Assembly: GCA_026874595.1 (NCBI GenBank)
Contig: CM049312.1
Span: 70,150,929-70,214,928, forward strand
Direction of reading: 5' to 3'
DNA length: 64,000 nt
Source: Sipunculus nudus
Lineage: Eukaryota > Annelida > Sipuncula > Golfingiida > Sipunculidae
Numbering within the stretch: the first letter of the stretch is position 1; each line of letters opens with the position of its first letter. A program made the translations under genes and the position numbers. A model generated the notes under the pieces. It was not told where the DNA came from. It did no database searches and saw only the letters and a program-made list of their open reading frames with translations. Below, in pieces: positions 47,628 to 59,537 of the stretch.

Positions 47628-49289
47628 CTATCTCCAGATCAAATATTCCATAGCCTTCGATGACCATAAGCTGTCCAGTAATGGTATACTAAATGTCTTA
47701 TCTACCAGATACAGTACAGGTCGTGTATGCAAGGACATTCGATCATACAACTCTTTACTGATTATACTGTGAGTTGACCCCGTATCAACTAAAAAGTTCA
47801 CATCAATTCCATTAATGCGTCCAGGCAGGTGCCATCCGGAAGCATCTTTTAATCCACTAGACCATCCAGGTTTTGAGGTGGTAGCCGCTCTAGGCATAGC
47901 CGGTGCACTAGGTGCCAGTGTCGTAGGTGCAGAAACACGTATGCCACCTCCCAGTCTGGCTCTAGTTGCTGAGAGGCCTAGGTGCCCTATTGTTGTGGAC
48001 ACCTGCTGAAATGATGAACCCGGTGCAATAGGTGCTGATATGTAACTACTTGACGTCCCAACTGGATTACCAATATCCAAGCACACAGGCTGCGGCATGT
48101 AACCAGGGTAAGTAGGTGGGGCGGGTGGTAACTGCGCGATGGGGTTATAAGTCTCTTGTACTTGAGGTGCCGCAGCAAATGGCCGTGGGCGCCTGCGATG
48201 GGGACAATTTCTTTTGAAATGTCCTGCTCCCCCACAACAAAAGCATGTACCAGGCTCAAATTGGTGTTTCCTCTCATTTGCTAACCTTTGTCCTTGGCCA
48301 GGGGTCCTCATCTGAGGGGTCATGGTTGGCTGACTGACTGGCGGTAACTGTTTATACCCCTCTGTGTTTGCAGGTGACTGATTTGGTTCAGTCATTGTAT
48401 TAGCCTTGACCTGGGCTGACCTTGGCTTACTTAAGTTTGATACACCAGGATGCCGAAAATCAACAGACTCATATTCAACTGCGGCAGATATCGCTGCCTC
48501 TAACGTTGCGGGTCTCATTAAGTGCACATGCTTTTGTAGCTCATGGTGGTCTAGACCCAAGATAAACTGTTCTATCACCAGCTTCTGTAATGCATCATAA
48601 CTTATATTGTATGCCTGGCTCGCTATACGTCGTAGTGCATACGCGTAGTCTCATAGATTTTCACCAGTTTGTCGCTTTCGCTTACGGAACTCGTTCTTAA
48701 AAGCTGTTTTTCGGTCTTTGGGCGCGAATCTTGACTCTAACGCCGCTTTTAATTCACAAAAGTTTTCGCATTGTTCTGTGGGAAGATCTCCTAGTACCCG
48801 TTGTGCATGCCCAGTTAAACTGGCACCGAGCTGTAAAGCCTTTTCGTCATCATCCCAGCGATTCCACTTTGCAACTAATTCAAAATGGCGGATATAGTCC
48901 TCCCATTTAGTGGTTTCGCCGTCATATTTGTCCGGTTCTTTACGACCTCTTGGTTTTAGGTCATCACTTTTATTTTGTGATGTCATAAATGGCAAGTCAC
49001 ATACTCTGTGGCCTAATGTCTGTCCCTGGGGTGACCCTGACCCCTGTGCATTCAATGTCAGGTTTACCTGATCTCTAGGTAAGAGCATACCATTGTCCTC
49101 TATCTGTTTAATAGCGGAATCAGTGTATGAACTTATTCCATCATTAACCTGACCTTGACCTTTAATATACGGGTTACGAAATCTGGCTTGTTGTCCACTT
49201 TCAGTCTGTGTTGACTGCACTGGTAATATGGAGGTTGCGACGACCGAAGTCCCGAACAAGTCCACTAGTGATGTCTGTTGTTGTGTCAT
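47628..49289 (-). pseudogene. Gypsy gag and protease, interrupted
   Basis: Two open blocks in the same frame (49289-48651 and 48578-47628) are separated by a single in-frame TGA at 48651-48653. The first has the capsid-like helix region (WEDYIRHFELVAKWNRWDDD). The second has one zinc knuckle (CFCCGGAGHFKRNC), a Pro-rich stretch and an aspartic protease start (FLVDTGSTHSII). The frame is lost near 47600, before the RT block. Confidence 0.88.
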
Positions 49290-50395
49290 CTTTAACTATT
49301 ATTTTATTCTCAATGTCACACAACACAAAATTTCTCTCTTATTGTCAATATCTCTCAATAGATACAATACTCAGTGAACTGTCATCAATAATCATACCAC
49401 ACAACTGTGCGATGACATAGTCTCTTTCTCTTCAACAAAACATGAAGGAACTTGTGGTCACTGAGACTATAAACTCTTAAGTTAAAGCCACCAGACTCAT
49501 AAACATCCAGGTTAAATTGTTGTGCCAGAGTCAAACAGAGTATAAAATCATTATTGTTACTCAGGCCCATCTCATATATAGGCATAGTTCCTCTAAACAA
49601 ATTAAAGGTTCAATACATTAATCACATATAATAAATATGCACATTTGTGTCTACTCATCCAGTGCTGCCACCACAATTACCCACATTTGCTAAATTGCAG
49701 TACCTGTATCATCAAATTATTATTGATACCAAAATAAAAACAAGTCACTCAATCACTGTGCCCAAATACTCAATACTTACTGGGAAAATTACTAAAAACA
49801 TGCATATTTCTGATTCATTTTGACCACCAAAACAATTTCAAAATATCAGTCAATTGACATACAACAGTTATACATTGTTCAGTTTGTCAAACAATGAAAC
49901 ACATCAGATGTCAATAATTCCACTGTTTGCTGGTTCCAGCACAAAAACTCAAATAATCTTCTCAGGTTTCATTATAAATAATATCCCCAGTTAATTTAAA
50001 GCAGTGCTCAGCATTAAATAATATTCCTTCTGGACATGGATCAGTGGCACCACCTGCTGGCCTTATCAGTTACCAATGTGAACCTCAGAATTCCAACTTC
50101 AAGTCAGTGACGCCATCTGTCTTCTACAACTTGAACTTATCTGTTTCCAGTCTGATTCAATATATGGAAAATTACAAATGAAGCGGGCAAGTTTTCAGGC
50201 TTATCAATGTTAAAAATTTCAATTATAATGTCATCAATTTGCTCAAAATTATCGACGAGCATACGGGCTACCAATTTCTGTATCTCTAAATGTACAATTG
50301 CAAGCATCACATTTTTACGCTTCCCCGCTGTCTCACAATGAACAGCCTCTTAGAATATGCAATTGTAGCCATCAGATCAACCTGTCACCCCCGCG

Positions 50396-50412
50396 TGCTG
50401 GTTCACCAAATT
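50396..50412 (-). other. Primer-binding site candidate
   Basis: Just inside the 5' LTR the minus strand reads TTTGGTGAACCAGCAC, starting with the TGG expected opposite a tRNA CCA end. The priming tRNA was not identified. Confidence 0.55.
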
Positions 50413-50413
50413 C

Positions 50414-51000
50414 TGTAGCGAACCGGGGTTTCACTTCCCAGCGCTATGCGGGTTCGGACTTCGGGGGTAACGACTAATGGTATTTTAGATGACAAAACAG
50501 GGCAAAAGTTCGTAACTGTTCTGTGCAGCAGTCACTCGATTCCAACGAAAGTAGACACGAAGACAGTAGCTTGATTAGAATAATTATTGACAATAAATCA
50601 TAACAAATTACAGTTATACCAGACTCGGTATGATTAATAACACACAATTATACTTTCAATCCACGGGTCCCCGTATCACCTGCTCCAGGGGCTGATTGTC
50701 CGCCATGATCTTAAAGCGGTGGGCCGAGATATTAAATCAAGCCAATGTTGAGGTTCCTCGCAATGTCACGGCCCGTACTGTGTATAAAATATGTTCACAA
50801 TACCTAACCTTCACAGATGTATAGTTCACCAGGCTGGGACACACTTTTTCTTAGTTCTGTTCACGGTTTTCTCCCCGTCTGATACTGGCCATATCTTCGT
50901 GCCTAGATCCCAGCCGCTTCTCTCCTAAAACTAGTTCAGTACCGTAAAAACTAAACTGTTACCATAAAAACTTGGCTGACTACCAAGGGGGTTTGCCACA
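50414..51000 (-). repeat. 5' LTR (right copy)
   Basis: Same ends TGTAGCG and GCCACA. Includes a minus-strand segment that should carry the element promoter; no TATA box was assigned. Confidence 0.95.
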
Positions 51001-51243
51001 CATGTACAACCACGACAACTGTTCATTGCAACTTATAAATTCTAATGACCCGTGATAAATTTAAATACCTCCCCCCCCCCAAAAAAAAATAAAATAAGCA
51101 AGGGTGGGAGCCACTATAGAACGCGGGCTTCGCTTGTATTGAGGAACATATAAATAAAATTGTCACCTCTCATTCCCTATTTTAACTCCTACTTTTCCCT
51201 GTAGATGTCCCTACACTCAACTCTTCTAACATAACTACTAAGC

Positions 51244-51312
51244 ATCAGAAGTCGCCTGAATCTGGAATCGAACCTACGATCTCTGGACTAGGAGCCCTAC
51301 ACGCTACTAAGT
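51244..51312 (-). mobile_element. tRNA-like SINE head
   Basis: The minus strand reads GGCTCACTTAGTAGCGTG (box A-like) and, about 30 nt later, GTAGGTTCGATTCCAG (a near-perfect box B). It could be a worn tRNA gene, but the anticodon arm is not clear. Confidence 0.5.
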
Positions 51313-51434
51313 GAGCCGTGAAGATGAGATACCAGCAGGAGCAAGTTTTGTTAATTTATATCTGCGATTGAAGAGGCATCTATCGCGAAAATGAGGAAAC
51401 CATTTACTATTTTAACAAGAAAATTAAGCTTTAG

Positions 51435-51485
51435 GTGGGGGCTCCGCCCCCACGCCCCCGTTCAGACGGGGAACCAAGGTTCCCC
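51435..51485. repeat. Two perfect GC-rich hairpins
   Basis: GTGGGGGC-tcc... pairs with GCCCCCAC (51435-51453), and GGGGAACC-aa-GGTTCCCC (51468-51485). They stand out from the AT-rich surroundings. Confidence 0.7.
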
Positions 51486-54400
51486 GGACCCCTCCTCCTC
51501 TAATATAATAAACTCCAGCTATGAGCAAAATTAAATACGGGAATTCTGAGGAAAATGATATGTATCGGCCTTTTCCAGGAAACAATTTATTATGCGACAC
51601 CCGTTTAACCGGCGGTAGGCTGAAGCCCGGTTTCTATAGTTCTGCCCAAGGGTGCTTATTTGGAATTCGGTCTACACCCCTAAGTCTTGTTAACTGCTGG
51701 TGGTGGATGTTTTTAGAACAGGTTAAACTATATTGGAAATTAAGTATTCACACGCTATTACTATCACTTTTATTTCACGCTTATTTTTCTCATACCCCAT
51801 CAAATATATCAAACTCTTTACCTTGTTACCCAAACCGTAGATCAAATTCCGAACATGCTCCTAGCTGATTTAAGTGAACTCACAGTGTCCCCCAGACGAC
51901 AGAATGACAGAAGTGACAGTGTCACCACTCACCGAGGCTCAGTGACTGGTGACATTTCTGTCAAGTGTCAGTCTGCCCTCTGAGCTTTAATTTGGTTAAT
52001 GAACAAAATATTGCATTGTTTGACTTACAGTTATGTCACACCTCTTTACCGCATTTGAAATTACTTCTGTGCAGGAAAAGCAGTTCACATATTTGATTTA
52101 ATGCTTCATATTCTGGGCTGGCCAAAGTGGTTTAATGGTTACGGAAGTTGCCAATTTGTTGTAAATACAACTTCCCAGAACCCAGGCCCGTGCAGCCTTG
52201 ACCGTGACCTCTGACCTATGCTTACTTTTTCATTCTCGCATAATCGAGAAATATTTAATATATAAAGATAGTAAACTATTTGCAGCAGATATGATATAGA
52301 ATGGATATAAATAGAAAATGTGTTGGGTATGGTAAGAATTTTTGCTCTATAATGATTAAATTGTGGTTTCACCAGCCATTACCCAGCATGCATTGCAATA
52401 TTTTCATGGTGACCAAGGGAAGCTGGATTCCTTTCGCGTACATCATTGTATTTCCACTCATCATGAAAAACATGCGCTGTAACATATAGATTACCGTTCA
52501 GATTGCACGTACGTCACATATTCCTGCGGCACGATTTCTTCCTGGTGATTTGGTAGGTATATTATAATATTTTAGCACTAAATATGTATTTGTTTGTTTT
52601 CGCAGTGGGAGGTCCCTGGACCACCTGTGCCAGCCTTGATGTGAATAGTCATCTTTGTTTGCTCTTTGTGGCTTCAGCTTGTATGGTGCGTTTCCATTAG
52701 GGTTCTTTAATCATAGCTGATGGCTGTCAGAAGGTTAATTGAAAAACACTGTACGATGGTACCCCGAGTGTAATCGTAGAGAACCCTTGTACGTGTTTGT
52801 GATTATGTTATTAATTAAAAAACACTAATCTAAAACTCATAAATGGAATTCGCACAGGGTTGTTAAGTTTTTTCCAGTGCGGTATTTACTAGCCATGACA
52901 ACATGACACTCAGGCCTTCGGAAATAAACTGATACAGTGATACTACTGATAGGGCCTGGAGTCATGATGGCAGTCACAACAGAACGCCCATTCTAAGGGT
53001 CGGATCAAAATATTTACTGTCTTGTATTATTTGGCATCACAGGCTTGTAAAGTCGTATTATATGTGCTTAATATCGAAGAAGAAATGTTGTTACACAAAA
53101 ATAATTACATTTATTACCTCCTTTCATCACTGTGGCACCGATTCACGTGAAGCGGTACTTCTCATTCAAAACTAAATGTGTCATGGCGCGGTCGTGTATG
53201 TAAACTTGGAAGTCGGAAGCCGGAAGCCGGAAACCAAGGAATTGTCTTATAAATAAAGCAGTTTAAAGCATGTACAAAATGCTAACGTTTCAATACCGTT
53301 TTGTTTTTCCCCGATAGAATAAGATCTTCATTATCATTCTGTGAAGAATAATAGTGATCCATTCTTTAATCTGAAAGTTATGGATGATTTTGTGCTCGGA
53401 AATCAGTCAGAAGTGCTGGGATGTGATCCAATGTGTATAACTCGGAAGTCGAAGAGACGCACTGGTTAACTTGTGGTCAGTTAAGAGTCACAGCCCAAAT
53501 GCAGTTACATTATAATTATAGTTGCATGCATATATTAACATTTTTTTATGCATGATTCTGCTTTTAATGAGTGTATAATACAATATACATGATACATAAT
53601 TGAAAAACTATAACTTCTTAATTTTTTTATTTGTAAATTTAATATATATTTTACATATGTGTGGGTGTATTTTCACATAATATATTTCGCCCCATCTAGA
53701 GCTATGATTTTGTTAAAGATATTTTTATTTACATGAGGAATGTATGGGAAGGGATTAATTTTTAAAATATGCAATGTAAAGAGGACATTTTGAGGCACCT
53801 TAAACAAATGATTATGAGGATTTTCTGTTTTCCGCAACTGTTCTCCTACATGTTTATGAACAATATATTCAAACTTGAGGTCGTGGGCTTTAATATTTAT
53901 ATTTCTGTCAAATTACGGTATAAACTGTAAAGTCCAAATATTCAAAAGTTCGTAACATGTTAATGTCAATGATGAAATGCACGTCTATACATTTATAACT
54001 TGCAAAATGTCACTATTTAAAGGTATTACTCATTGTAAAATAATTGATATGTTTAAGTCTTAGGATAATCTTTGCATTTTACTGACTTTTGTGATCTGTG
54101 AGCGCCAAGGCTCACAGTGCGTGAGCCTGAGTATCAGCCGAGGAGGCGTGAGATTTTTCACGGTCGATCCCACCCCGAGCTGAGCTCTGTGGGGAGACCG
54201 TGCATGACTCGCACGGTAATGCGAGGGGGGGGGGGGAGGGGGATTCCTCAATATACTAGTATATATTTATATGCTCTCAAAGTGGAGTAAATCACCAACT
54301 TATGAATTGGAAAGTCAAAAATATAATAATGAAATTGCTGGGGAATAAAAAAGTAATCTGAAAAAGAAATGAAAATTGATTACGAATTTATTTGAAAAGA

Positions 54401-55060
54401 ACTCGATAAAATGAGAGATATTACGTCTAAATAGGCTTGCGCCCTCTATGTATGCACCACTGAATAATAAATATGGTATAATAAACCCTAATACGGCATT
54501 ACAAATAGATATAAATTACGATGTCATTAAAAAAAACAGTAATATATTTCCCATACGTTGAACAAATATGAAAATTCAATATATTTTGATCTTTATAAAA
54601 ATCCATGCATCTGAATATTCCGTGTATACTCACTATTTTTATTTGATCCTTATATTTAAATCCTCAGAAAACAAAATTAACCGGACTATAGTCGGAATTC
54701 TCGATACAGTATAGTACCGTGCGCTTTCGGATATCCTTCTCTCTGAACTTAATAGTTGCTGGTATCAGGTTCTATAATTAAACAGAATTTTTTATATCTA
54801 TAACATTTGCTCTGTAACAATTTATTTTTAAACATTTACTGAACTTTTTCCCCCAACATAAAATACGGTAACAGCGTAAAATATTGATGAGTTAATATAA
54901 TCTTGTTTTACAAAATGAAATAAAATATCAATATAATATATTATAAAAAAAACAGCATCATGAATGTTAAAAAACAGATTGAGTTTATGAAAAATATGTC
55001 ATATTGAAATAATTGAAAATGCTTGACACGTTTGCTGACGATATGATGACCAGTGCATTA

Positions 55061-56453
55061 CCGTAAAATCTCCACTTAAAACCGCACTTCCGATTAAAAC
55101 CGCACCCAGACTTCGCCGAAATTCCAGGTGAGACATCGCGAGGGTCTCAAATACTAAGAACCCCCCTTTAAAACCGCACCAACTTTCGCTACTGAATGAT
55201 TTAACAAAAGACACAATCAAGCTATCATCTAGAAATGAACACGCGTAGGTTGCGACTCGGCCATTTCTGTCCACTTTTAAATTCCTTGGGCATTTTATTT
55301 AAACACATCATAACACTTTTTGCAGGGTCACTCAAGCAAGAAGTTTGGGAAGACGTAAGGGCCGATGTACCTCTGCCTGTTTATACAGATTTTATATTCC
55401 GTGCCGTATTCTTGTTTGCTACCGATTTGTCATTATATTTTGAAAAAAAATATATTCTGCTGATCCATTTCAAGTCACTGTATATTTTAATTCTAAAAAT
55501 TTTTGATGAAAATTCCATTTTCTGGAATTACTCGGAAGATTCAAATCATTTTCATACCGGTTACTTCGGTATTATCATCGTCACATCGTACGTTGACATC
55601 GCTCCATGTCACAATTTGCTGGCGTGTTTGAAAACATCGCTGGTCAATTTAACTAAATATCAAAGTAACTGAAGTTACCTTGTCGAGATACGCACGTATA
55701 GGAAACATGACGCTTGATAACGAGTGATTTTAAGGTAAAATTAAAGTGGCCAGTCGGGGTAAGCAAGTTTTTTCCTGAAGAAAGTTTCCGTGTGGGGAGC
55801 CATTTTGTCAAGGCAGTGTTCACGCAAGGCACGCTGGGACGAAATAGGTGGCTGTTCTGTTTACCACCCACCGCGTACAGCCGTTCAAAATATTCTTAGC
55901 AGAATACCAGGGCGTTTCAGCACATGGCGGCACTCAAACTTGATTTTAAAACGATCGTCTGCCATTGTGTGACTCTTTAGGATGTCAGCTTTTTATTCAT
56001 TTTACGTTTTAAACAAATAATCATTGCTAAATAATGCCGCAAATGGGTTTAAAGTAGGCTTTTATTTCATTTTGCTTGACCATGCCCAACGAAGTGGGCC
56101 GCTGTGTGTTACAGCAGGGTTGTTGTAAACGTATTATTTGGCGACAATTACCAAAATTTTATAACGAGTTATATATCACACGAAAACTAATCAGCAATAT
56201 TTAATTTATAAATAACAAATAATCGTAAATAATACTTTTATACACGGCTCCCATGCATGCGAGACTGCTGCTAAGAACGGCCTACGAAAGTTGCAATATT
56301 ATCGCCCACTCGCCGGCCCCAAAACGATGTCTGTTAGGAAGATATTCAGGAAACCCTTCTAGTATAAACCGCACAGTGTTTTCAGGAAATCAACCTGATT
56401 TCAAGATTTTGAATTTCTTGATTAAACCGCGGTTTTAAGTGGAGATTTTACGG
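55061..56453. mobile_element. pogo/Tc1-mariner-like nonautonomous transposon
   Basis: Perfect 25-bp terminal inverted repeats (55061-55085 and 56429-56453; outer part CCGTAAAATCTCCACTTAAA) flanked by TA on both sides (55059-55060, 56454-56455). The word TTAAAACCGCAC recurs inside both ends. No transposase frame recognised. Confidence 0.8.
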
Positions 56454-57275
56454 TAGCCATTACTGGCTTCCGAGTTTAACACATCTGGACCATAACCGGG
56501 CATTTCCGAGTCTATAACTTGGGATGGATAACTTTGATTTTTGCATTATGCTAAAAAAACTAATTCTATCAATAAAAATGAAATGGTACTTTCCATTAAT
56601 GTAGTAGCATTTTAATTATGCTTCGATCATTGCTTTATTTTTAAAAAATCCTTGCTTCCGACTATGGACTTCCGAGTTTTACACATAGCCGTTTGGGAAT
56701 CCCCTACCGGAAGTTATGGTTCTCCCGCTAACAGACGTGGAGACGAGTTTTTCGAGTAAAACCAGCCTCGGTATTAAAAACTGCTGCACGAATACACGTA
56801 AGTCAACCGTTGATGTAATAATTATTATTTTCCCCAACAGAATAACGTCACTTTTTGTCTTAACTCAGGAAAATGACAGCTCGAGAAGTAGATGAAGATG
56901 AAAAAGTAGTGTCAGAAATGGCGTGCACATCTGCACATACTAGAATTGATGCGAACCCAATAGCTTGTACTGTCACCTCATCGTCTTCAGTATATCTAAA
57001 ATCGACGTTTGGGGTGACAAGCTGTCGCTAGGTATTTACCAGCTGGTCAATACTGATATTTACCGCCTTTGGAAAAACCTCTCTAAGTGGGAAAATGGGA
57101 AAAACCTACATGACTAGCATGGCTTCTTCACACTTCTGTACCCAAGGGATTAACTCGGCCTTGATTAGGTTAACATGCTTGATTACTTTAGTCAGCTCAC
57201 CTACTAAAGTTTATGTTGCAGTTAATTGGTAATTAAGTAATAGTTATGCACTAGTATGAGTTGTGGAAATATTGC

Positions 57276-57280
<5 letters not shown>

Positions 57281-57318
<38 letters not shown>

Positions 57319-57400
57319 CATCACATGTGGAGATATATATGCATATATGTATGTGTGTATATATGTGTGTGTGTATATATATATATATATATACATACAC
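57281..57400. repeat. (TA)n/(TG)n microsatellite
   Basis: (TA)n at about 57281-57315, then mixed gtatatatgtgtgtgtg and (TA)n to 57392. Confidence 0.85.
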
Positions 57401-59410
57401 ATATAATTTCAACATGCAACATTAAACAGAATTAATTATTATACTCTCTCAAATCTCTTAATCATTATACACTCTCAAAAATTTTGATCAGACACTTTCC
57501 CCAGTAATTCCCGGTACTAACCAGTTTTCCCCAGTTATTCCCAATTAATTCCGGGTTTTTCCCACTATCTGGGAAAAACTAGTTTTTCCTGGGAAAAATA
57601 ACAACCCTGAATTCGCACCATCTTTGTCCTCAATGTTCCCTGAAACCACATTGTGTATGAAACTGTGCTATACCTCAATTTAACAGTTATTATCCACGCA
57701 GTGACATAGGCATTATGAGAAGATATAATTTTTAATGTACATTAAATTTTAGTGATATTTTCGTTAGACCGAGCACAGCCGTATTGCTTTTGGCAAAGAC
57801 AGGAATGTGTCCATCCTGGTCACTCAACCTCAAACATTAAAGACTATCATTCATATGAATAACACTTGCTTTCAATGAGGGATATGACTATGTCTGGCCT
57901 TATATTTGACTCAGGCTTTCTCAAACATGTGCGTGGTCAGTAAAAGTGAAAAACAAATGTTTCTTGCTTTATTAAAATGGAGGGTTCCAAACCCAGGAGG
58001 ATAAATGACAAAACCTAATTCAAGGGCCCAATTTCAGGAACTGGGGTGGGGTAGGGGCAGGGGTATCAGGTCTCTCAAAATTGGTCTGATAAGATAAAAA
58101 AAAGGTTGCGGCGGCTCAAAATGGGATACCTTCTGCATGGAGTCCTATTGGGTCCACTTCTGCTACTTACAAGATATGCATATTTCTGTTTCTTTCTTCA
58201 GGGACAGTTTCCTTGCAACATACATATAATTAATCTTTCATGTGATCCTCACATGTATCAACCTATTCTTTATTCATCCAACGATAGACACCAGTCAAAT
58301 ATAATTGAAAACCTGAATGCCCCCGTGTCTTATACAGGTTCGCAATATAACATCATCACTGACCAGGTCTTCAAGGTAAACATAATGGGGTATGAATTTC
58401 TTGCCATGAGCAGAGCGCCACAAATTATTGTACATATCTTATTGAGACAGTATCCCACTGAAAACCTATATATTTTCTTTAAACTTTTAGAATAAAAAAT
58501 GAGCCAACATTACACATCTCAGTTAATATATCTCCCCAACCCTGGTAAAAAGCCCGAAATACCGGGTTTATCAGCTAGTAATACACAATAAGTCTCCTTT
58601 TGGGCTCGACTATTGAATCCAGGCTACATTTCAACCCAGGCCTCATCAGGTCAAACTGTATGATTATTTTTTTTCAGCCACACCAGGATAAACTATACCT
58701 ATAATATTGTCATTGCTATTCATTATCAGTAAACTTCATTTGCTTGCATCTTATAGTTCTGTATCCTTTACTTAGTTCCTTTAAGTTTAACCAGTGGTTT
58801 GCCTAGATTCTCAAGTTGTTCCGAACTTTGCTCCCTGTGTGGTCTTGATTCATTGCCCTTGTATGACATTAAGATTATTTCATCTTATTATATATAATAA
58901 GAGTATTGATCATGTAAGCATTGGCCATTGAAATAATAAACTTTGCAAATTTCACATTAATTCATTTTATTTTAGAAAAAAAATTCTTTTGCTAATACTT
59001 ACCGTATTTGTATAAGGACAAAAGTTGAGACTTAAAATAGCATTGGAGCTGATTCAGTAATAAACATTTGTTTTATATTATTACTGTAATAAAGAATACA
59101 GGATACCTTTGTGATTCTAAGGAAAGTTTAAGTTAAAGAATGTTCAATGAGTGATTAGTTAAGGTTCAAGTAGCTTAAGGCTGTTATGTCAGCCTTATCA
59201 TAGTAGTCACTAATTAAAGATGTAATGAAGGATATGTATGAAATATAGCAGTCAACTTTACAATTACCACTACACCCAATATATTTTACAAGTTTGACCT
59301 GATATTCAACATTTTTCTATATTCATTTTGTCTTATTTTACTTCATTGTACAGTGATGTGGTTTTGTGCTTACGTTACATTTCAATCTTCAGGTATGGAT
59401 TAACATCAGT

Positions 59411-59537
59411 ATGGCAACTGCTGTAGAGAATCGCTGCCGGAGCCTGGAGAGCTCCATTCTGTTCATGCAGCAGGAGCATGCAGAAACCCTCAAAGGCTTA
59501 CACCAAGAGATCCAAAAGCTGCAGAAAAAATGCTCAG
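59411..59537 (+). CDS. CCDC92: CCDC92 exon 1 (coding)
   Basis: The exon begins at 59393 after an acceptor; translation starts at 59411 (MATAVENRCRSLESSILFMQ). It ends AAATGCTCAG before GTGCTG, one base into a codon. An open extension upstream of the ATG crosses the acceptor and is not likely coding. Confidence 0.9.

Larger units (their letters stand above)
42899..51000 (-). mobile_element. Ty3/Gypsy LTR retrotransposon, full length but inactive
   Basis: An 8.1-kb element between two ~588-bp LTRs (42899-43487 and 50414-51000), with CATG on both outer sides (42895-42898 and 51001-51004) as a likely 4-bp target duplication. Reading on the minus strand: 5' LTR, primer-binding site, gag with one zinc knuckle, protease, reverse transcriptase, RNase H, integrase, GPY/F-type end, polypurine tract, 3' LTR. 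The order (integrase after RNase H) places it in Ty3/Gypsy. The LTRs differ at about 16 places (my count, ~97% identical). At least three in-frame stops and two frameshifts, plus a changed RT catalytic box, make it defective. Confidence 0.95.
51001..59392. other. Gene-poor region between the Gypsy element and CCDC92
   Basis: Holds a SINE fragment, GC-rich hairpins, DNA-transposon remnants and (TA)n tracts. Open frames at 51521-51868 (115 aa), 55235-55672 and 58106-58495 (129 aa) show no family signature. 5' UTR exons of CCDC92 or Deltex could be hidden here. Confidence 0.5.

Noticed and set aside
44372-48600. Plus-strand open frames across the Gypsy element
   Set aside because: Shadows of the minus-strand gag-pol reading; no independent motifs.
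51244-51312. Functional tRNA gene
   Set aside because: Box B is good, but I could not fold a full cloverleaf with an anticodon arm; called a SINE head instead.
51521-51868. 115-aa open frame on the plus strand
   Set aside because: No recognisable domain, no clear splice or promoter context, and next to repeat-like hairpins. Could be chance.
55235-55672. 145-aa open frame inside the pogo-like element
   Set aside because: No DDE, HTH or other signature; low-complexity hydrophobic sequence.
58106-58495. 129-aa open frame with a hydrophobic start
   Set aside because: No family resemblance; the hydrophobic stretch is explained by T-rich DNA.
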